This document shows, piece after piece, positions 58,115-64,000 of a stretch of 64,000 nt of DNA (positions are counted from its first letter, which is position 1; the number at the start of each line of letters is the position of its first letter). The position numbers and the translations under genes are program-made. The DNA lies in contig BPHV01000001.1 in the NCBI GenBank assembly GCA_026003755.1, forward strand, positions 590,393 to 654,392. The letters run 5' to 3'. Origin of the DNA: Candidatus Roseilinea sp. (GTDB lineage: Bacteria; Chloroflexota; Anaerolineae; J036; Brachytrichaceae). The notes below the pieces were generated by a model that worked only from the letters and a program-made list of their open reading frames with translations, was not told the origin of the DNA and searched no databases.

Positions 58115-59017
58115 TCAGGAGGTTAATCTGGCGAGTATGCTGTCTTTCTTTTCCACGGGTATGAACAAGGCATTGTTTGCCTCGGTCTTGCTGAGCATTT
58201 GTAAATCGAGATTCGCTAATGTGATCTTGCTGCTGTGTTTTGGCTGATCACCTGCAAGGAATCCCTGATACCGGCGCTGGACGAAAAAGGCCATTAGGTC
58301 ACCGCAAGTATAGCCAAAGCGGTTGGCGTGCGGTTCGAACATTTCGCACAATATACACGGCCGATCGCGCTCAATGATGCCTTGCGCCCCACGGAATACA
58401 TCAAGTTCACCGCCTTCTACGTCAGCTTTGATGAAATGGACTTTCTCTGCGCCGATACAGTTATCCAATGTGTCAACCTCGATTGTTTCAATGATTGTGT
58501 CTGGGGCCGAAACCGGCTGGAGTGAGGCTGTGCCTGGATGTGAAGCTGGCCTGTACAGCTTGAGTGTGGCAGGCGCGCTGCCAAGACCTATTTGATGAGC
58601 GAATATTTTGCGCGCAAGCATGGGATTCAGATCAAGGTTTCGCCTTAAGTATGTGAACGTCTTGGCGCTTGGCTCAAAAGCGTGCGTCCGGCCGGCATAT
58701 TTTGCCGCCACCAGAGCAAAATAGCCGATATGAGCGCCGACATCAACGTAACTGTCTGTTGGATTTGCAAGGCGACGGATCAGTTTTGTTTCGACCGCCT
58801 CAGACAGGTTATGATGGAAATAAATATAGCGAAAGATGGGAACACTCAAGTCCAGTTCGATCACAATGTCTTCGTCGATGATGATCTGTTCTTGCGTGCT
58901 GCCGGCTGACAACAATCGGCCAAGTCCCAGGCGTCCGCTTAGACGCCTCAGGCCGGGCAGTCGCTGTCCGACGTTGCGTAACACTCGTCGCAGTGTCGTG
59001 TGAAACGTGTTGCTCAT
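58115..59017 (-). CDS. FkbM family methyltransferase
   Basis: 300 residues. SAM motif SYVDVGAHIGYFALVAAKYA, then THAFEPSAKTFTYLRRNLDL, VDTLDNCIGAEKVHFIKADV-E-G-G-E, and CILCEMFEPHANRFGYTCGD. FkbM enzymes O-methylate sugars or polyketides. The N-terminal 60 residues (RRLSGRLGLGRLLSAG) may attach to the membrane surface. GC content is slightly lower than the neighbours in the C-terminal part, a possible sign of transfer. Upstream gap to the next gene is 42 bases. Confidence 0.9.
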   Translation of the reverse strand: MSNTFHTTLRRVLRNVGQRLPGLRRLSGRLGLGRLLSAGSTQEQIIIDEDIVIELDLSVPIFRYIYFHHNLSEAVETKLIRRLANPTDSYVDVGAHIGYFALVAAKYAGRTHAFEPSAKTFTYLRRNLDLNPMLARKIFAHQIGLGSAPATLKLYRPASHPGTASLQPVSAPDTIIETIEVDTLDNCIGAEKVHFIKADVEGGELDVFRGAQGIIERDRPCILCEMFEPHANRFGYTCGDLMAFFVQRRYQGFLAGDQPKHSSKITLANLDLQMLSKTEANNALFIPVEKKDSILARLTS

Positions 59018-59059
59018 GGAGCGTCTCTCCTTGCTTGGTTTTTATATTTCTGCGCTGCG

Positions 59060-59824
59060 CTATAGCAACCGACGCGCCAGGCAGGGTAGCGCCATGATTG
59101 CGCGCCGCAAGGCATTCCGGGTTTGCGCCCGCGCGTCATCCAGGATGATGTCGAGCATGTGCAGCCGGGTGTAAATGGCGCGTCGCTCGGCCAGACCCTT
59201 GGCGCGATCTGCCTGTCGCACTGGCGCGATCATGCGAAAGGAAGTGTCTGCTACGCGTTGGATGATCGTCTGAATGCGATGCGCATAGGCGTGTTCTGCG
59301 TGAACACGCCGGTAGCCGGCTTCAGCAATGCGCGCTCGCTCGGTCTCGTTGGCCAGGTAATGCGCGATCCGGGCGAGGAGCCTGGGCAGCTCATGTCGTC
59401 GATGAACGTCGGGCGCGTCCGCCAGGGGCAGCCACCACACCCGCTTATGGCCGGCCGCCTCTCGGCAAGCCGGCCGGTAGTCTTTCTGCCCAACGAACAC
59501 GGCGTCGAAGAAACGGGCAGCGCGTTTGCGCCATGCGCCCAGGTGCACATCGATCAGGTAGCAGGCAGAAGGAATGTCCAGGTCTTCGATGTCTTCGATA
59601 CCGCGTGGAAAGTAGCGCCCGGCCCGATCAATCCACAGATACAGATCGGATTTGTGTGGCAGGCCGGCGACAATGTCGGTGATCGAAACGACGCTGTCGT
59701 AACCCGGGCGCAACCCGGCGGACAGTCCCACGTAGGTGACCGTGTGCCCGGCGTCTAGCACGGCGCGCTCGAAATGGTAACCGGCTGCATGGGTGAACCA
59801 GTAGTATCCGATGGCGATGTGCAT
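59060..59824 (-). CDS. CgeB-like glycosyltransferase with internal deletion
   Basis: 254 residues from ATG 59824; the long frame upstream is a shadow of the flippase gene. N-terminal part: HIAIGYYWFTHAAGYHFERA, DSVVSITDIVAGLPHKSDLY, LWIDRAGRYFPRGIEDI, IPSACYLIDVHLGAWRKRAA, VWWLPLADAPDVHRR. Then it jumps to LPRLLARIAHYLANETERAR and IAEAGYRRVHAEHAYAHRIQ, the very end of the CgeB C-terminal domain (PF13524-like). About 120-140 residues with the nucleotide-sugar site are missing in frame between them. Probably inactive, or an assembly deletion. The last 60 residues (KGLAERRAIYTRLHMLDIIL) are helical. Confidence 0.75.
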   Translation of the reverse strand: MHIAIGYYWFTHAAGYHFERAVLDAGHTVTYVGLSAGLRPGYDSVVSITDIVAGLPHKSDLYLWIDRAGRYFPRGIEDIEDLDIPSACYLIDVHLGAWRKRAARFFDAVFVGQKDYRPACREAAGHKRVWWLPLADAPDVHRRHELPRLLARIAHYLANETERARIAEAGYRRVHAEHAYAHRIQTIIQRVADTSFRMIAPVRQADRAKGLAERRAIYTRLHMLDIILDDARAQTRNALRRAIMALPCLARRLL

Positions 59825-59856
59825 GGTCGTCTCTCTCTGCGAGTGGGGTTGCGGCG

Positions 59857-61320
59857 CTATCGATCTGGCCGCAACAAGATCGCGGCGCGATTGATGGCCA
59901 TTTCGAGGCCCAACTGGATGTGTTGCCGAGAGATGATGCCCGTTGCGGGTATCGCTGCGATTAGAATGCACAGAGCGGCCAGCTTCCAGCCGGCAGCGTT
60001 CAGCACAGGGAACGCCAGGAAAGCAATCACCAGCGCAAGATACACCAACCCCAACAGGCCCACGCGCCCCAGACGATAGGGCACCGGCATGAAACGACGG
60101 GCGATGTAGTGGCTGGCAACAGCCACGAATGCACCGGCGGCGACGGTGGACCAGACTGCGCCCCATACGCCCCACAACGGATCCAGGATGACGTTGAGCG
60201 CGATATTGATGGCGGCCGCTGCGACGATGATGCCACTGACGAAGCGCGTTTGCTTCTTCACGTACAGGCCGATCTGGAAGTTGGTCCCAATGAAGGCCAG
60301 CGGGCCGACATAGATCATCAGCGCCAGTGCGTAGGGCGCAGCCGGCACGTATACGTCGCGCGCAAACACCGCCAGAATCTCCGGCGCAAACAGCCCCGCC
60401 GAAAGCGCCACCATCATTGCGCCGGCTGCGAAGTATTCGAGCATGCGTGCGTATTGCGCCGGCGCATCCGGTTTCGCGCCCATCTCCAGTGCCAGCGGCC
60501 ACCATGCAGTCCACGGCGCGCTGAGCAGGACGTACACCATTGTCGCAAGCTTGTTGGCGATAGCGTATAACCCCTGCTGCTCCTGAGAAACGTATTGAGT
60601 CAGCAGCACGCGGTCGGCGCCTGAAAACAGCAGCAAACTGATCGAGCCGAGCAGCAAGCCGGCGCCGGTGCGGAACAAAGGCTTGACCAGCGCCGGGGTG
60701 AATCGCCCCCGCAAAATCTGGCCTGTCAAGACAAGCCCGGCCAGGCAGGCTAACCCATTGGCAAGCGCGTTTGCGGCAACCACGCCGGTGGCCTTGAATC
60801 GCAACAGCAATACCAGCGCCACATTACTGACGATCGTCGCGCTAAGAAAAGTCAAGCCCAGCACATTTACCCGCTTGACGCCCATCTTCAGGCGCAGCAC
60901 GACGCTGGCAATGTTGTACAAGGGCGCACTGACCACGTTGAATGCGATCAGGTACAGGATCGATCGCCGGGCTGGGTCCTTGTACAACCATTCGGCCAGC
61001 GGCTCTGCCACAATGACCAGCAGGACAGCGAGCACGAGGCCGGTCAGTCCCACGCTGATCTGCGCCGTCGTGACCAGATTGCGCTGGTATGTTTCGTCGC
61101 CGTCAAAGAAGTAGGCGTTGAGCGCTTGATCGATTGCGAAGGATGCCAGGATCGTCATGAACGACGATAGGGTAGTGGCGACTTCTACCACACCATAGTC
61201 ATCGGGCGATAGCACCCGCGTGTAGAGGGGTGTGAGCAGGATAGTGAACGCCGGCCCGATCAGCGTGACCAGGCTGTATCCAGCTGTCAGCCTGGCAAAC
61301 CGTCTCAGTGTGTCGCGCAT
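59857..61320 (-). CDS. Oligosaccharide flippase (Wzx/MATE-like)
   Basis: 487 residues from ATG 61320 (MRDTLRRFARLTAGYSLVTL); the longer frame to 61386 has an unconserved leader. Twelve to fourteen membrane spans. Features: FTILLTPLYTRVLSPDDYGV in the first helices, RRSILYLIAFNVVSAPLYNI, SISLLLFSGADRVLLTQYVS, and QQGLYAIANKLATMVYVLLS. Moves lipid-linked glycan units across the membrane, the last cytoplasmic step for the polymer built by the transferases of this cluster. First gene of the minus-strand run from here to 44959. Confidence 0.92.
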   Translation of the reverse strand: MRDTLRRFARLTAGYSLVTLIGPAFTILLTPLYTRVLSPDDYGVVEVATTLSSFMTILASFAIDQALNAYFFDGDETYQRNLVTTAQISVGLTGLVLAVLLVIVAEPLAEWLYKDPARRSILYLIAFNVVSAPLYNIASVVLRLKMGVKRVNVLGLTFLSATIVSNVALVLLLRFKATGVVAANALANGLACLAGLVLTGQILRGRFTPALVKPLFRTGAGLLLGSISLLLFSGADRVLLTQYVSQEQQGLYAIANKLATMVYVLLSAPWTAWWPLALEMGAKPDAPAQYARMLEYFAAGAMMVALSAGLFAPEILAVFARDVYVPAAPYALALMIYVGPLAFIGTNFQIGLYVKKQTRFVSGIIVAAAAINIALNVILDPLWGVWGAVWSTVAAGAFVAVASHYIARRFMPVPYRLGRVGLLGLVYLALVIAFLAFPVLNAAGWKLAALCILIAAIPATGIISRQHIQLGLEMAINRAAILLRPDR

Positions 61321-61407
61321 GGTTGGCCGGATGGACACGCGCCGGCGGTTTTCGAAGTGTGGCGCATGATCGCACTCTGCGCGCATTCTACCGGCCGATC
61401 GTCTGGC

Positions 61408-61826
61408 CTATTGCTCGATTCTGGGTAGCACAACCCCGCTCTGCCCCTGATACTTGCCTTTCTTGTCGGCGTAGCTCTGTTCGCACAGGCCGTCCCCGGC
61501 CAGAAAGATCAGTTGCGCGATGCCCTCGTTGGCATACACCTTCGCCGGCAGCGGTGTGGTGTTGCTGATCTCCAGCGTCAAGTACCCTTCCCACTCCGGC
61601 TCCAGCGGGGTCACGTTCACGATCAACCCGCACCGGGCATAAGTGGACTTACCCACACAAATGGTCAGCACCTCCCGCGGGATGCGAAAGTATTCCACCG
61701 TTCGACTCAGCGCAAACGAGTTGGGTGGGATGATGATGCACACGTCGCCGGTGAAATCAACCTGTGCTCTATCGCCATGCGGCGAATCCAGTGATCTGGT
61801 TTGATACCCACTTTCCGATTTTGCAT
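61408..61826 (-). pseudogene. dcd: dCTP deaminase with internal deletion
   Basis: From ATG 61826 the frame reads [24 protein letters not shown], the Dcd N-terminus. Near 61760 it switches frame and jumps to [20 protein letters not shown], then [40 protein letters not shown] and [14 protein letters not shown], the full C-terminal two thirds with the catalytic E-W-E-G segment. About 60-70 residues between are absent. Dcd converts dCTP to dUTP. The ORF starting at 61743 lacks any proper N-terminus. The IS5-like element begins 8 bases upstream of ATG 61826, so its promoter is gone. Confidence 0.85.
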
Positions 61827-61833
61827 TTCGGAT

Positions 61834-62758
61834 TGCTCAGTTGACAACCTTCAGACACAAGGACATGCTCAGCGATGAGCGTTGTAAACGACAGACTTGA
61901 CGCGGCTTTCACGGTTTTGGCAGGCCGGCTTCACCGAGCGAACCGCATCACCAAATTTGCGTTTGATGACCGAGTTGACCGTTTCGTTCTTCCAAAACAA
62001 GCCGTCCAGACGCGCATGCGACACCAACTCAGCCCGCGCCTGGCGTTCAGGCTACCACCGCGCCGAATCGGTGGGATGATGTCACGTGGGCCGATGGTGG
62101 CACTGTCAAAGCCGCTGTCGGCCAGTGCCACCCAAACTGGATGACCGCTTTTCTCACGTTTGCCATACCGCCCTGCGCGCCGCTTGAGCGTGGACAAGTG
62201 CGACGCGTCGTTGCTCGGCCCGACGCCATGCGCCTCATCTGGCTGCTGACACCGACGGCATACGCGCCTTTCAACCAGCGTTTGAACGGCTTGCCGCGGC
62301 GGGTCTGAAAGTAGGCGCTGGCATCGGTCGAGCGAAAAGAGGGTCGAGTCGAGCCTGCTCGCGTCTTCCTGAACCAAACCGCCGTTATCCAGTGCCCTCA
62401 GCAGCGCCTCGTTCATCTTGTCCAAGTGACTGGCTCGAAAGCGGTGATACATCCGATTGAGCGTGCTGTAGTCCGGCACGCCGGTCAGCTCCAACACGTC
62501 GCGGAGTTCCTGGCTCATCAACAGCAACGCTTCAAAGTCGCGGTAGCTCATCTTGAAGTAGAAGCTCAGCAGCACGCACGTCGCCGACTGCGGCAGGGTG
62601 AACTTCTTCGGGCTGAAGCGATGGCTGTAGCACGGGAACGCCGCCTGCGCCTGGGCGTAGATGATCCGCGCCACTTTCACATGCCGACGCTCACGCAGCC
62701 GTCTACCCTTGGTTTTGGCATTCATCGCTTCGCATTATGCGAGGTTTTCAACTGAGCA
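61834..62758. mobile_element. IS5-like insertion sequence, 925 bp
   Basis: Terminal inverted repeats: TGCTCAGTTGACAACCT (61834-61850) and, on the other strand from 62758 inward, TGCTCAGTTGAAAACCT (62742-62758): 16 of 17 match. It contains a single broken DDE transposase gene. No clear target duplication flanks it. It separates the dcd remnant from a flippase-like fragment. Confidence 0.88.
61869..62725 (-). pseudogene. IS5-family-like DDE transposase, frameshifted
   Basis: N-terminal SPKKFTLPQSATCVLLSFYF, PDYSTLNRMYHRFRASHLDK and RLDSTLFSLDR (first Asp). KGAYAVGVSSQMR then lies in another frame; NDASHLSTLKRRAGRYGKRE and HPVWVALADSGFDSATIGPR (second Asp) are back; a second shift near 62035 leads to ARAELVSHARLDGLF, WKNETVNSVIKRKFGDAVRS (Glu) and ESRVKSVVYNAHR with stop 61869-61871. 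At least three indels, so no active enzyme is expected from this copy. The catalytic triad residues themselves survive. Confidence 0.85.
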
Positions 62759-62907
62759 GCGATAAAGCCAAAGCCGATGACCCAGTATGAGCCAAGCGCC
62801 ACCCACACGCCGTTGCGCACGGCGCGATAGGCCAGCGGGACAGCCGATTGCAGCAACGAGTTTTCGCGCCTATCTCGACTTTCCGCTTGGGATGGTCCTT
62901 TTAACAT
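62759..62907 (-). pseudogene. N-terminal fragment of a flippase-like membrane protein, cut by the IS
   Basis: The minus strand reads LLQSAVPLAYRAVRNGVWVA, LGSYWVIGFGFIA and then enters the IS end at 62758. R-N-G-V-W-V-x-L-G-S-Y-W-V-x-G-F-G-F-I-A resembles the first helix of oligosaccharide flippases (polysaccharide_synt). The remaining gene is not found on the far side of the IS. The stretch 62908-63118 shows no gene I can support. Confidence 0.4.
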
Positions 62908-63118
62908 GGGCGAGTTTGAACGAAGGCCTCCCTGACCGGCGCGTGGCGGTATCTAGGCCGGTTGTACTCATGATAACCCCATCGCCGCTCCGGCCCCGCC
63001 ACGCGCTTCACCTCGCGCATCCCTACCCCACGCTGCCGAATCCGCACAATCATCCACTCAACACGATCATTCGTCGCCGGCGCCTCCGCCCCCTCCGATC
63101 CCGCCCATATCGCTCCCA

Positions 63119-63339
63119 TTGATGGTGTCGGTGATCGCCAACGCGCTGATGTTCACGTTGCAAGAGCGCGACCCGCTGCGCGCCGGCGTGTGGTCGTTGC
63201 TGGCGCCGGTGTTCTCCCATCGCCAAGCCGCGCCGGTGCTGGGCGAGCCGATCCGCGCATTCGACGTGGGCGGCGCGGCCCTGGTGGTGGCCGGCCGGGT
63301 CATCTCCGGCGTGGTGGATGTGAGGCGCGCCCTGACCGC

Positions 63340-63364
<25 letters not shown>
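63119..63364 (+). pseudogene. C-terminal fragment of an EamA/DMT-family transporter
   Basis: Reads MVSVIANALMFTLQERDPLR, AGVWSLLAPVFSHRQAAPVL, GEPIRAFDVGGAALVVAGRV, ISGVVDVRRAL. L-x-P-V-F-(A/S) and L-G-E-P-I-x...G-A-A-L-V-V-A-G are the last-helix hallmarks of EamA permeases. About 200 N-terminal residues are missing. It overlaps the end of the convergent livF gene by 25 bases. Confidence 0.6.

Positions 63365-64000
<636 letters not shown>

Noticed and set aside
59825..60514. N-terminal 230 codons of the long minus frame ending at 59060
   Set aside because: Out-of-frame copy of the flippase gene; the real CgeB-like start is ATG 59824.
62901..63119. Minus-strand ORF with WGYHEYNRPRYRHAP
   Set aside because: A faint likeness to the end of IS3-type integrases (YNxxRPH), but too short and without the DDE residues to support a call.

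Overview
The window is high-GC bacterial DNA that I read as a member of the Chloroflexota (Anaerolineae-like). The reasons are the mix of genes, tandem C-terminal beta domains on a DUF2142-type membrane protein, and a secreted protein ending in a YLPIV-type tail. This placement is inference and no rRNA is present to test it.

Layout. 1-8.6 kb holds a GH1 glycosidase end, small accessory proteins, a beta-lactamase-like protein without catalytic residues, an acetamidase, and a sugar oxidoreductase/sugar isomerase pair split by a 0.5 kb cassette: an S23/IVP four-helix-bundle gene between inverted arrays of 7-nt repeats. 7.6-16.7 kb is an amino-sugar/MurNAc salvage region: BadF-type kinase, MalFG-type ABC importer with binding protein, GntR/UTRA regulator, NamZ-like (DUF1343) exo-muramidase, AnmK and a frameshifted MurQ read in frame from AnmK. 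16.7-26.6 kb is core: three tRNAs, ppk1, prmA, infA, an LLM oxidoreductase, a broken degV-family gene, recG, coaD and a coiled-coil protein. 26.6-32.5 kb carries envelope genes: DUF2142-type membrane protein, deacetylase, lipoprotein, two L,D-transpeptidases. 32.6-39 kb is metal homeostasis: a GDCCVxC protein, a Zn/Cd P-type ATPase and a four-gene metal ABC importer with two DtxR/MntR-like palindromes at its start and a winged-helix domain fused to one permease. 39.2-44.6 kb is one 1804-residue secreted nuclease-type protein. 45-61.3 kb is a surface-glycan cluster on the minus strand: glycosyltransferases, methyltransferases, an epimerase and a flippase. 61.4-64 kb is a decayed zone: dcd remnant, broken IS5-like element, transporter fragments and the end of a LivF ATPase gene.

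Two threads cut across the regions. First, degenerate 7-nt repeats in inverted arrangement occur at several places, both between genes and inside open frames: once in anmK and three times in the DUF2142-type gene, where they encode recurring peptides. Second, many genes are frameshifted, truncated or internally deleted (murQ, infA, degV-family, epimerase, GT2/DegT chimera, two methyltransferase/glycosyltransferase genes, dcd, transposase). The infA case, where a strong Shine-Dalgarno points to a start one base out of frame with the conserved body, argues that at least some indels are assembly errors rather than true decay.
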